This document shows positions 16,271-23,349 of a DNA stretch of 23,349 bases, one piece after another. The notes beneath the pieces were generated by a model that saw nothing but the letters and a program-made list of their open reading frames with translations, made no database searches and was not told the origin of the DNA. Numbering within the stretch: the first letter of the stretch is position 1; each line of letters begins with the position of its first letter. The position numbers and the translations under genes were made by a program. This DNA comes from Massilia sp. UBA2709 (GTDB taxonomy: Bacteria > Pseudomonadota > Gammaproteobacteria > Burkholderiales > Burkholderiaceae_D), in NCBI GenBank assembly GCA_002354135.1, contig DEKZ01000044.1:1-23349 (forward strand), given 5' to 3'.

Positions 16271-16522
16271 TTAATCCTCGATCGGCGTCTTCTTGTCGCT
16301 GTTGATGGCCAGGACCGCGTATTTCACCGCCAGGAAAATCGCGAACAGGGTCAAGGCGAGCGGGATGACGGTGATCGCGCAGGCCACCAGCACGGCGGCC
16401 AGCAGCAGGGCGGGCCAGGGCAGGGCCGAGAAGGTGCGCAGGCCGCCGCGGACGGTGCGCAGGCAGGCCTCGGCGGCGTCTTCGAGTTCGGCGGCAAAGC
16501 TGCGGAAGGTGGTGGTTTTCAT
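16271..16522 (-). CDS. Small membrane protein upstream of the histidine kinase
   Basis: This 83-residue protein begins MKTTTFRSFAAELEDAAEAC. It has an amphipathic N-terminal 30 residues followed by a long hydrophobic stretch (about 33-73), enough for one or two membrane passes, and ends in a charged tail SDKKTPIED. AGGAG precedes the ATG at 16522-16520. Its stop lies only 4 bases before the kinase GTG, so the three genes form one operon. I do not recognise the family. A helper or signal-relay role for the kinase is possible because the kinase lacks a sensor domain. Confidence 0.75.
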   Translation of the reverse strand: MKTTTFRSFAAELEDAAEACLRTVRGGLRTFSALPWPALLLAAVLVACAITVIPLALTLFAIFLAVKYAVLAINSDKKTPIED

Positions 16523-16618
16523 GCGACTGCTCCTGTCAAAAGAAGTTCGGATAGACGCACTCTAGGTCCACCGTCGTGTCCGCGCGAGCCCCTCGCGACG
16601 AACTGTGGAATTCATGGC

Positions 16619-17206
16619 TTAACCGGTAGCGTGGACGGACGAACGGGAGCGCTCGCGTTCGTTCCAGTAGCTCTTGAGCAGGCCGTAGAAGGCGGTGTCG
16701 GCCTTTTCGCCGTGTACGATCCAGCGCTCGGGCATGTAGCCTTCCCGGCGAAAGCCGAGCTTTTCGAGCAGGCGCGCGGAGGCGCCGTTGCGCGGGTCGA
16801 TGTCGGCCTCGATCCGGTTCATGTCGAGCTCGTGGAATGCATGGCCGAGCAGGGCTTCGAGCGCCTCGGCCGCGTAGCCGCGGCCCCAGTGGTCGCGTGC
16901 CAGGGCGTAGCCGAGCTCGCAGCGCCGGTTTTGCTCGAAGAAGCCGCGCAGATTGCAGATGCCGATCAGCTGGTCCGTGTCGAGCAGGGCGATGGCGTAG
17001 CGATACAGACCGCCGTCCCGGTAAGCCTGCTGGGTCTCGGCAATCATTGCCTCGGCCTGGGCAATGTCGGTCCAGGCCCCGTTCGACCAGTAGCGCACCA
17101 CCTCGGGGTCGGCGAAGATGCGCAGCAGGTCGCCGGCGTCGGTGCTGGCGAACGGGCGCAGGGCCAGTCGGGCGGTGCGTAGCACAGGGGGCAGCGAGTC
17201 GGACAT
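16619..17206 (-). CDS. GNAT-family N-acetyltransferase (RimJ/RimL-like)
   Basis: The 195-residue protein has the Acetyltransf_3 pattern. It begins LRTARLALRPFASTDAGDL, then ELGYALARDHWGRGYAAEALEALLGHAF, which carries the acetyl-CoA pyrophosphate-binding (R/Q)-x-x-G-x-G/A type motif (HWGRGYAAEA). The C-terminal IDPRNGASARLLEKLGFRREG is the hallmark of RimJ/RimL-like enzymes. Such proteins acetylate ribosomal-protein N-termini, amino acids or small molecules; the acceptor cannot be told from sequence. The ATG (17206-17204) has GGAGA upstream. It is a single minus-strand gene, 96 bases downstream of the start of the small membrane gene, which it may co-transcribe with. Confidence 0.9.
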   Translation of the reverse strand: MSDSLPPVLRTARLALRPFASTDAGDLLRIFADPEVVRYWSNGAWTDIAQAEAMIAETQQAYRDGGLYRYAIALLDTDQLIGICNLRGFFEQNRRCELGYALARDHWGRGYAAEALEALLGHAFHELDMNRIEADIDPRNGASARLLEKLGFRREGYMPERWIVHGEKADTAFYGLLKSYWNERERSRSSVHATG

Positions 17207-17263
17207 GACTGTCTCCAGACGATGGTTAGTTTTGCGTTAAATCAAACGTCTTGGCATTTTGGC

Positions 17264-17276
17264 ACTGGTAACCAGT
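17264..17276. promoter_or_regulatory. Interrupted palindrome ACTGGT-A-ACCAGT
   Basis: Perfect 6-bp arms flank one central base in the intergenic region between the divergent acetyltransferase and transaminase genes. It has the size of a repressor or activator half-site pair. No regulator is assigned. Confidence 0.35.
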
Positions 17277-17368
17277 CATTTGCTCTAGCATTGCCAGTTT
17301 CCGCTGTCGACTCTGGTTATACGCTACTTAATATGACGAGTTCTCAGCGCGCGTCTATAGTAACGGAT

Positions 17369-17418
17369 CCTCAGCTTGTTTTTGCATTAATGCAACGACC
17401 ACCCTGTGCAAGCTGAGG
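17369..17418. promoter_or_regulatory. Nested inverted repeats upstream of the beta-alanine operon
   Basis: CCTCAGCTTG (17369-17378) and CAAGCTGAGG (17409-17418) are perfect 10-bp inverted copies. Between them lies the perfect 14-bp palindrome TTGCATTAATGCAA (17382-17395). The block sits about 50-100 bases upstream of the likely -10 box, where activators bind. No T-run follows, so it is not an obvious terminator. The whole interval 17207-17530 otherwise appears non-coding. Confidence 0.5.
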
Positions 17419-17464
17419 GGTCTGGCGCCTGCTGGCTTTACTTTCGCGGCGCGGACGCGCACAT

Positions 17465-17473
17465 TGCTATGAT
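17465..17473 (+). promoter_or_regulatory. Extended -10 promoter for the transaminase operon
   Basis: TGCTATGAT combines the TGn extension with TATGAT, 5 of 6 to the -10 consensus. There is no good -35 at 17 bases, as expected for extended -10 or activator-dependent promoters. The leader would be about 50 bases to the ATG at 17531. Confidence 0.45.
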
Positions 17474-17530
17474 TGCCTCGTCGTTTTGCCATCCGGTCCT
17501 TCAGGGACTGCAAACAAAGGGAGAGCCTGC

Positions 17531-18847
17531 ATGAACGAGTCCAGACCCAAGTCGATGTCCGCATTCTGGATGCCCTTCACGAACAACCGCGACTTCAAGG
17601 TCGATCCGCGCCTGCTGGTCTCGGCCGAAGGCATGTACTACAAGGATGTCGACGGCAACCAGATCCTCGACGGCACCGCGGGGCTGTGGTGCGTCCCCTG
17701 CGGCCATGCCCAGCCCCGCATCGTGAACGCGGTGCGCGAGATGATCGGCCAGCTCGACTTCGCGCCCACCTTCCAGATGGGGCACCCGGCCGCTTTTGAT
17801 CTGGCCGAGCAGTTGATGGACTACACGGGCCACAAGTTCGGCCACGTCTTCTACACCAACTCCGGTTCCGAAGCGGTCGACACCGCACTGAAGATCGCGC
17901 TGGCCTACCACAAGGCGCGAGGCGAGGGCGGGCGCACCCGCCTGATCGGGCGCGAACGCGGCTACCACGGCGTCGGTTTCGGCGGCCTGTCGGTGGGCGG
18001 CATCGGTCCGAACCGCAAGAGCTTCGGCCCGCTGCTGCCGGGCGTGGACCACCTGCCGCACACGCACAACCTGCTGAAGAACGCCTTCTCGCGCGGCGAG
18101 CCGGATTTCGGCGCCGAGCTGGCGGACGAACTCGAACGCCTGGTCACGCTGCACGATGCCTCGACCATCGCCGCCGTCATCGTCGAGCCGGTCTCCGGTT
18201 CCACCGGCGTGCTGGTGCCGCCGAAAGGCTACCTGAAAAAGCTGCGCCAGATCTGTGACAAGCACGGCATCCTGCTGATCTTCGACGAAGTCATCACCGG
18301 TTTCGGGCGCCTGACCACGCCTTTCGCCGCCGACTACTTCGAGGTCGAGCCGGACATGATGACGACCGCCAAGGGCCTGACCAACGGCGTGATCCCGATG
18401 GGCGCGGTCTTCACCAAGCGCCACATCCACGACGCCTTCATGGAGGCGCCGGCCGGCATCGAGCTCTTCCACGGCTATACCTATTCCGGCCACCCGGTGG
18501 CCTGTGCGGCCGCGCTGGCCACGCTCGAGGTGTTCCGTGAGCAGCAGATCCTCGAGCACGCGAAGGAGATCCAGCCCTACTGGGAAGACGCCGTGCATGC
18601 CCTGAAGGGCATGCCGCACGTGATCGACCTGCGCACCATCGGCCTGATCGCCGGCATCGAACTCGAACCGATTCCGGGCAAGCCCGGCGCGCGTGCCTAC
18701 CAGGCCCTGAAGCGCGCCTTTGCCGACGGCATCCTGATCCGCACCACCGGCGACATCATCGCGCTGTCGCCGCCCCTCATCCTCGACAAGCAGCATATCG
18801 ACGAATTGTTCGGCAAGCTGGCCAACGTATTGAAAAACCTGGACTAG
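17531..18847 (+). CDS. aptA: Omega-amino acid (beta-alanine):pyruvate transaminase
   Basis: The 438-residue protein is a class-III PLP aminotransferase. The PLP lysine is Lys281 in MTTAKGLTNG and the pyridine-nitrogen aspartate is Asp252 in LIFDEVITGFGR. YTNSGSEAVDTALKIA (phosphate-binding loop) and GYTYSGHPVACAAAL are also typical. The N-terminus FWMPFTNNRDFK and the overall sequence match the beta-alanine:pyruvate transaminase group (also named bauA), which converts beta-alanine plus pyruvate to malonate semialdehyde plus alanine. The start at 17531, not the upstream in-frame ATG at 17486, is supported by AGGGAGAG just before it and by family length. mmsA follows after 13 bases, consuming the semialdehyde. 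The reading is strengthened by preT-preA downstream. Confidence 0.92.
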   Translation: MNESRPKSMSAFWMPFTNNRDFKVDPRLLVSAEGMYYKDVDGNQILDGTAGLWCVPCGHAQPRIVNAVREMIGQLDFAPTFQMGHPAAFDLAEQLMDYTGHKFGHVFYTNSGSEAVDTALKIALAYHKARGEGGRTRLIGRERGYHGVGFGGLSVGGIGPNRKSFGPLLPGVDHLPHTHNLLKNAFSRGEPDFGAELADELERLVTLHDASTIAAVIVEPVSGSTGVLVPPKGYLKKLRQICDKHGILLIFDEVITGFGRLTTPFAADYFEVEPDMMTTAKGLTNGVIPMGAVFTKRHIHDAFMEAPAGIELFHGYTYSGHPVACAAALATLEVFREQQILEHAKEIQPYWEDAVHALKGMPHVIDLRTIGLIAGIELEPIPGKPGARAYQALKRAFADGILIRTTGDIIALSPPLILDKQHIDELFGKLANVLKNLD

Positions 18848-18860
18848 AAGAGACAACACC

Positions 18861-20363
18861 ATGAATCAAACTGAGATCATCGGCCACTTCATCGGCGGCC
18901 ACGTGGTCGACACGGCGGGCGAGCGCTACGCCGACGTCTTCAACCCGGCCCTGGGCGAGCCCTGCGCCCGCGTCACGCTGGCCAGCGTCGACGAAGTCAA
19001 CGCCGCCGTGTTCGCGGCCAACGCCGCCTTCCCGGCCTGGGCGGCCACGCCGCCGCTGGCCCGGGCGCGCGTCCTGTTCAAGTACCTGCAGCTGTGCCAG
19101 CAGCACACCGACGAATTCGCGGCCATGATCACGCGCGAACACGGCAAGACCTTCAGCGACGCGCAAGGGGAAGTGGCGCGCGGCATCGAGGTGGTCGAGT
19201 TCGCGTGCGGCATCCCGCAGATGCTCAAGGGCGAATTCACCGACCAGATCGCGCGCGGCATCGACGCCTGGTCGATGCGCCAGCCGCTGGGCGTGGTGGC
19301 CGGCATCACGCCCTTCAACTTCCCGGTGATGGTGCCGATGTGGATGTTCCCGGTGGCGCTCGCCTGCGGCAACACCTTCGTGCTGAAACCGTCCGAGCGC
19401 GATCCGTCGCCTTCGCTGCTGCACGCGCGCCTGCTGAAGGAAGCCGGCCTGCCGGACGGCGTGTTCAACGTGGTGCAAGGCGACAAGGTCGCGGTTGACG
19501 CACTGCTGGAGCACCGCGACGTGCAGGCGATCAGTTTTGTCGGCTCGACCCCGATCGCCGAATACATCTACGCCCGCGGCAGCGCCGCCGGCAAGCGCGT
19601 GCAGGCGCTGGGCGGCGCCAAGAACCACATGGTCGTCATGCCGGACGCCGACATGGACATGGCGGTCGACGCCCTGATCGGCGCGGCCTACGGTTCCGCG
19701 GGCGAGCGCTGCATGGCGATCTCGGTGGCGGTGGCCATCGGCGACGCCGGCGACAAACTGGTGGCGGCGCTGGCCGAGCGCACGAAAAAACTGAAGATCG
19801 GCGACGGCATGAGCGAGGGCGCGGAAATGGGCCCGGTCGTCACCCAGGCGGCGCGCCAGCGCATCGAGCGCCTGATCGGCGAAGGCGTGGAGCAGGGCGC
19901 GACCCTGGTCGTCGACGGCCGCGGCTACAAGGTCGACGGCCGCGAGAACGGCTTCTTTGTCGGCGGCACCCTGTTCGACCACGTGAAGCCCGAGATGAGC
20001 ATCTACCAGGAAGAGATCTTCGGCCCGGTGCTGTGCGTGGTGCGCCTGCCCGACGTCGGCAGCGCGGTGGAGCTGATCAACGCCAACGAGTACGGCAACG
20101 GCGTGGCCGTGTTCACCCGCGACGGCGGCGTGGCGCGCGAATTCGTGCGCCAGATCCAGGTCGGCATGGTCGGCGTGAACGTGCCGTTGCCGGTGCCGAT
20201 GGCCTTCAACAGCTTCGGCGGCTGGAAGCGCAGCATGTTCGGCGACCATCACGCCTATGGGCCGGAAGGCGTGCGTTTCTACACGCGGCACAAGGCGGTG
20301 ATGCAGCGCTGGCCAAACACGGCCAGTGCCGGCGTGGAGTTTGCGTTTCCGCAGATGAAGTGA
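18861..20363 (+). CDS. mmsA: CoA-acylating (methyl)malonate-semialdehyde dehydrogenase
   Basis: The 500-residue protein is an ALDH-superfamily enzyme of the MmsA type. It oxidises methylmalonate or malonate semialdehyde with CoA and NAD to propionyl- or acetyl-CoA plus CO2. Catalytic Cys284 is in GSAGERCMAIS and the oxyanion Asn153 in PFNFPVMVPMWMFP. In place of the general-base LELGGK the sequence reads QALGGAKNHMVVMPDAD, the substitution characteristic of the CoA-acylating subfamily, which lacks the usual glutamate. GWKRSMFGDHHAYGPEGVRFYT near the C-terminus is also typical. It is 13 bases after aptA with AGAAGAG upstream, so malonate semialdehyde from beta-alanine is the natural substrate. 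Valine or inositol-derived semialdehydes are alternatives that the sequence cannot exclude. Confidence 0.94.
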   Translation: MNQTEIIGHFIGGHVVDTAGERYADVFNPALGEPCARVTLASVDEVNAAVFAANAAFPAWAATPPLARARVLFKYLQLCQQHTDEFAAMITREHGKTFSDAQGEVARGIEVVEFACGIPQMLKGEFTDQIARGIDAWSMRQPLGVVAGITPFNFPVMVPMWMFPVALACGNTFVLKPSERDPSPSLLHARLLKEAGLPDGVFNVVQGDKVAVDALLEHRDVQAISFVGSTPIAEYIYARGSAAGKRVQALGGAKNHMVVMPDADMDMAVDALIGAAYGSAGERCMAISVAVAIGDAGDKLVAALAERTKKLKIGDGMSEGAEMGPVVTQAARQRIERLIGEGVEQGATLVVDGRGYKVDGRENGFFVGGTLFDHVKPEMSIYQEEIFGPVLCVVRLPDVGSAVELINANEYGNGVAVFTRDGGVAREFVRQIQVGMVGVNVPLPVPMAFNSFGGWKRSMFGDHHAYGPEGVRFYTRHKAVMQRWPNTASAGVEFAFPQMK

Positions 20364-20397
20364 GCGAAGCCGGTGGAGGGTGATTCCGCCGGCCGTA

Positions 20398-20563
20398 TCG
20401 AAGGGCGTAGGGAGGGCTCTTGAGCCCACGCGGTACGGCGCGTGACAGATCGATCAATGTGATCTTTCCTGCGCTCGGTGTGCTGCTCGTCGGGCCAGCA
20501 ATCATGGTGCGATATGCATGAGCACGACCGCGTGGGCTCGAGAGCCCACCCTACGCCCTTCGA
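20398..20563. repeat. REPIN-like palindromic repeat, second copy
   Basis: Arms 20398-20434 and 20527-20563 are 37-base inverted copies matching at 35 positions, with a 92-base spacer. Each arm contains GTAGGG(T/A)GGGCTC...GAGCCCACGCGGT, the same core as the repeat at 6274-6385 with a different inner stem. It lies between mmsA and preT. It could act as a processing or attenuation hairpin between the two gene pairs. Confidence 0.8.
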
Positions 20564-20669
20564 TAAACGAAACAGGTAAGCAAGCAGACGGATTTCAACA
20601 GAAGTAGTAGCACCACCCGCAGCAGAAGTTCGAGCACAGCATTTCACTCTACAACAAGAAGGGATGCAC
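20564..20669 (+). promoter_or_regulatory. preT leader and ribosome-binding site
   Basis: The non-coding leader has no convincing promoter. AAGGG at 20659-20663 directly abuts the ATG at 20664 but is six bases from the in-frame ATG at 20670, so the latter is the likelier start. Confidence 0.5.
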
Positions 20670-22040
20670 ATGATCGAGACTCTCCAGCACCTGCCGCCGG
20701 CAGCCGATTCCCACGGCGCGCTCGCGGCCCAGTTCACCGACCTGGCGCCCGCGCTCACTGCGCGCCAGGCCGCCATCGAGGCGGCCCGCTGCCTGTACTG
20801 CTACGACGCGCCTTGTACGCGCGCCTGCCCGACCGGCATCGACGTCGCCAGCTTCATCCGCAACATCCACGACCAGAACATCACGGGCGCGGCGGTCGGC
20901 ATCCTGAAGCAGAACATCTTCGGCGGCAGCTGCGCACGGGTCTGCCCGACCGAGATCCTGTGCGAGGACGCCTGCGTGCGCAACAACGCGGCCGAACGCG
21001 ATCCGGTCAAGATCGGCCTGCTGCAGCGCCACGCCATCGACAACGCCGGCTTCACGAGTCACCCCTTCATGCGGGCGCCATCCACCGGCAAGACGGTGGC
21101 CGTGGTCGGCGCCGGGCCGGCCGGCCTGTCCTGCGCCCACCGCCTCGCCATGCTGGGCCACGACGTGGTCGTGTTCGAGGCGCGTCCGAAAGCGGGCGGC
21201 CTGAACGAGTACGGCATCGCCAAGTACAAGCTGCCCGGCGACTTCGCCCAGCAGGAAGTCGACTTCCTGCTCTCGGTCGGCGGCATCGACATCCAGTACG
21301 GGCAGGCGCTCGGCGAAGACCTGCAACTGCGCGACCTGCACACCCGTTTCGACGCCGTCTTCCTCGGCATCGGCCTGGGCGCGAGCCGCCGCCTCGGGCT
21401 GCTGGGCGAAGACGCGCCCGGCCTGATGGCGGCCACCGACTACATCGCCACGCTGCGCCAGGCCAGCGACCTGTCGCGCCTGCCGGTGCCGCGCCGCGCC
21501 ATCGTGGTCGGCGCCGGCAACACGGCGATCGACATGGCGGTGCAGCTCAAGCGCCTGGGCGCGGACGAGGTGACCCTGGTCTACCGCCGCGGCTACGAGG
21601 CGATGAGCGCGACCGGCCACGAGATCGAGATCGCCAAGATCAACGGCGTGCGCATCCGTACCTGGGCTTCGCCGCTGGAAGTGCTGCTCGACGACGCCGG
21701 GCGCGTAGCCGGCATGCGCTTCGAGGAGACGCGCCTGGACGAGGGCCGCCTGGCCCGTACCGGCGCCTTCATCGACATTGCCGCCGATGCCGTGTTCAAG
21801 GCCATCGGCCAGGCCATCGCGCCGCCGCCGGAAGCCGACGTGCTCGCGCAGGGCCTGTGGCGCGACGGCGAACGCATCCGCGTCGATGCAAGCCTGCGCA
21901 CCGCGGTGCCCGGCATCTATGCAGGCGGCGACTGCGTGGCCCTGGGCCAGGACCTGACGGTGCAGGCGGTCCAGCACGGCAAACTGGCCGCGCTGGCGAT
22001 CCACAACGATATCCAAGCGGGGGCAGCATGGCCGACCTGA
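20670..22040 (+). CDS. preT: NAD-dependent dihydropyrimidine dehydrogenase, subunit PreT
   Basis: The 456-residue flavoprotein subunit takes electrons from NAD(P)H and passes them to PreA for reduction of uracil or thymine to the dihydropyrimidine. The N-terminal Fer4_20-type helical domain has two cysteine groups for [4Fe-4S] clusters (CLYCYDAPCTRACPTG at about 39-54, then CARVCPTEILCEDACV). Then come the FAD dinucleotide fold GAGPAGLSCAHRLAMLGHD, the NAD(P)H fold GAGNTAIDMAVQLKRLGAD and the second FAD motif GIYAGGDC. This is the GltD-like plan of E. coli PreT and of the N-terminal half of mammalian DPD. It overlaps preA by 13 bases, indicating coupled synthesis of the two subunits. The start at 20670 is preferred over 20664 from ribosome-binding-site spacing. 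Confidence 0.94.
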   Translation: MIETLQHLPPAADSHGALAAQFTDLAPALTARQAAIEAARCLYCYDAPCTRACPTGIDVASFIRNIHDQNITGAAVGILKQNIFGGSCARVCPTEILCEDACVRNNAAERDPVKIGLLQRHAIDNAGFTSHPFMRAPSTGKTVAVVGAGPAGLSCAHRLAMLGHDVVVFEARPKAGGLNEYGIAKYKLPGDFAQQEVDFLLSVGGIDIQYGQALGEDLQLRDLHTRFDAVFLGIGLGASRRLGLLGEDAPGLMAATDYIATLRQASDLSRLPVPRRAIVVGAGNTAIDMAVQLKRLGADEVTLVYRRGYEAMSATGHEIEIAKINGVRIRTWASPLEVLLDDAGRVAGMRFEETRLDEGRLARTGAFIDIAADAVFKAIGQAIAPPPEADVLAQGLWRDGERIRVDASLRTAVPGIYAGGDCVALGQDLTVQAVQHGKLAALAIHNDIQAGAAWPT

Positions 22041-23349
22041 GCATCGAGTTCTGCGGGATCAAAGCGCCGAATCCCTTCTGGCTGGCCTCCGCGCCGCCGA
22101 CCGACAAGGCCTACAACGTGGTGCGCGCTTTCGAGGCGGGCTGGGGCGGGGTGGTGTGGAAGACGCTGGGCGAAGACCCGCCGGCGGTCAACGTGTCGTC
22201 GCGCTATTCCGCCCACTACGGCAGGAACCGCGAAGTCATCGGCTTCAACAACATCGAGCTGATCACCGACCGCAGCCTGGAGCTCAATCTGCGCGAGATT
22301 ACCGCCGTCAAAAAGGCCTGGCCCGACCGCGCCATGATCGTCTCGCTGATGCTGCCCTGCGAGGAAGCACCCTGGGCCGCGATCCTGCCGCTGGTGGAAG
22401 CCACCGGCGCCGACGGCATCGAGCTCAATTTCGGCTGCCCGCACGGCATGCCCGAGCGCGGCATGGGGGCGGCGGTGGGGCAGGTGCCCGAATACGTCGA
22501 GATGGTGACGCGCTGGTGCAAGCAGCACACGCGCCTGCCCGTCATCGTCAAGCTCACGCCGAACATCACGGACGTGCGCGCGCCGGCCCGCGCCGCGCTC
22601 GCCGGCGGGGCGGACGCAGTCTCGCTCATCAACACGGTCAACTCGATCACCCACCTCGACCTGGACCGCATGGTCGCGTATCCGATCGTCGGCGGCGCCA
22701 GCACCCACGGCGGCTATTGCGGCTCGGCGGTCAAGCCGATCGCGCTGAACATGGTGGCCGAGATCGCGCGCGATCCGGTCACCGCCGGGTTGCCGATCTC
22801 CGGCATCGGCGGCATCGGGAACTGGCGCGATGCGGCGGAATTCATCGCGCTGGGCGCCGGCTGCGTGCAGGTGTGCACGGCCGCGATGCTGCATGGCTTT
22901 CGCATCGTCGAGGAGATGAAGGACGGCCTGTCGCGCTGGATGGACAGCAAGGGCTACGCCAACGTCACCGCCTTCTCGCGCAAGGCAGTGCCGAACACCA
23001 CGGACTGGAAGTACCTGGACATGAACTACCAGGTGATTGCCCACATCGACCAGGACAAGTGTATCCAGTGCGGCAAGTGCTTCGTCGCCTGCGAGGACAC
23101 CTCGCACCAGGCCATCGCGCGCCAGGTGCTGGAAACGGGTGCGCGCCGCTACGAGGTGATCGAGGCGGAGTGCGTCGGCTGCAACCTGTGCGAGATCACC
23201 TGTCCGGTCGAAGGCTGCATCAGCATGGCGCCGCAGCAGACCGGCAAGCCTTATATGAACTGGACGCAGGACCCGCGCAACCCGCGCGCCGAAACGCGGC
23301 CGGTTCAGGAAGCCGCGGCGCCGGTGGCGGCCGGGACGCAGGCGCCGCT
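22028..23349 (+). CDS. preA: NAD-dependent dihydropyrimidine dehydrogenase, subunit PreA (3' end outside window)
   Basis: An open frame of 440 codons runs from the ATG at 22028 to the window edge. It starts MADLSIEFCGIKAPNPFWLA and has a DHOD-like FMN barrel. The active-site loop NFGCPHGMPERGMG carries Cys137, matching the catalytic-acid cysteine loop of DPD. KLTPNITDV, NTVNSITHLDL and ISGIGGIGNW are FMN/substrate-binding elements. Two C-terminal [4Fe-4S] motifs follow, CIQCGKCFVAC (345-355) and CVGCNLCEITCP (382-393). With PreT it reduces uracil and thymine, the first step of reductive pyrimidine catabolism. E. coli PreA is about 411 residues; this one continues into a Pro/Ala-rich, probably disordered tail (PVQEAAAPVAAG) beyond the window. 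Confidence 0.94.
   Translation, partial: MADLSIEFCGIKAPNPFWLASAPPTDKAYNVVRAFEAGWGGVVWKTLGEDPPAVNVSSRYSAHYGRNREVIGFNNIELITDRSLELNLREITAVKKAWPDRAMIVSLMLPCEEAPWAAILPLVEATGADGIELNFGCPHGMPERGMGAAVGQVPEYVEMVTRWCKQHTRLPVIVKLTPNITDVRAPARAALAGGADAVSLINTVNSITHLDLDRMVAYPIVGGASTHGGYCGSAVKPIALNMVAEIARDPVTAGLPISGIGGIGNWRDAAEFIALGAGCVQVCTAAMLHGFRIVEEMKDGLSRWMDSKGYANVTAFSRKAVPNTTDWKYLDMNYQVIAHIDQDKCIQCGKCFVACEDTSHQAIARQVLETGARRYEVIEAECVGCNLCEITCPVEGCISMAPQQTGKPYMNWTQDPRNPRAETRPVQEAAAPVAAGTQAP

Noticed and set aside
17222..17416. 64-codon open frame in the acetyltransferase-transaminase intergenic region
   Set aside because: No ribosome-binding site, and it overlaps the palindrome block; more likely regulatory DNA.
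17486..17530. Upstream in-frame start for the transaminase
   Set aside because: It adds 15 residues unlike the family; AGGGAGAG precedes the ATG at 17531.

Overview
The window is GC-rich chromosomal DNA (67-80% GC in typical coding lines) with gene content and protein style of a beta-proteobacterium, most likely Oxalobacteraceae (Massilia-like). This placement is inferred from overall resemblance of the proteins and from the palindromic repeat type; no rRNA or other formal marker is present.

Layout. (1) 1-525, minus: 5' part of a PfkB-type kinase fused to an N-terminal helix-turn-helix, divergent from (2) 832-8211, plus: a nucleoside salvage/catabolism cluster xapA-deoB-deoC-duplicated aldehyde dehydrogenase-[palindromic repeat]-deoA-cdd, closed by a clear Rho-independent terminator. 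Purine and pyrimidine (deoxy)nucleosides are phosphorolysed (XapA, DeoA) or deaminated (Cdd). Deoxyribose-1-phosphate is isomerised (DeoB) and cleaved (DeoC) to glyceraldehyde-3-phosphate and acetaldehyde, which the aldehyde dehydrogenase could oxidise. The intergenic region 526-831 carries a good sigma70 promoter for the kinase, overlapped by a direct repeat and a palindrome that look like operators.

(3) 8481-14427, plus: an orphan type VI secretion island. It holds a VgrG with a C-terminal extension, an unrecognised 459-residue protein with a glycine-rich hydrophobic C-terminal region (candidate membrane-acting effector), and two multi-pass membrane proteins of matching layout (candidate immunity proteins). 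Base composition falls from GC-rich in the vgrG core to AT-rich in the last genes, pointing to an exchanged cassette. This is the most novel part of the window.

(4) 14606-16522, minus: a small membrane protein, a LytS/YehU-type histidine kinase and a LytTR response regulator in one operon. (5) 16619-17206, minus: a GNAT acetyltransferase.

(6) 17531-23349, plus: end-stage reductive pyrimidine catabolism. It has omega-amino acid/beta-alanine:pyruvate transaminase, CoA-acylating (methyl)malonate-semialdehyde dehydrogenase, a second palindromic repeat, and the two-subunit dihydropyrimidine dehydrogenase preT-preA (preA runs off the window). Uracil released by cluster 2 can be reduced by PreTA. 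The resulting beta-alanine, after two hydrolytic steps not encoded here, can be converted to acetyl-CoA by the first two enzymes. The window therefore joins nucleoside breakdown and pyrimidine-ring breakdown on either side of a mobile-looking T6SS cassette.
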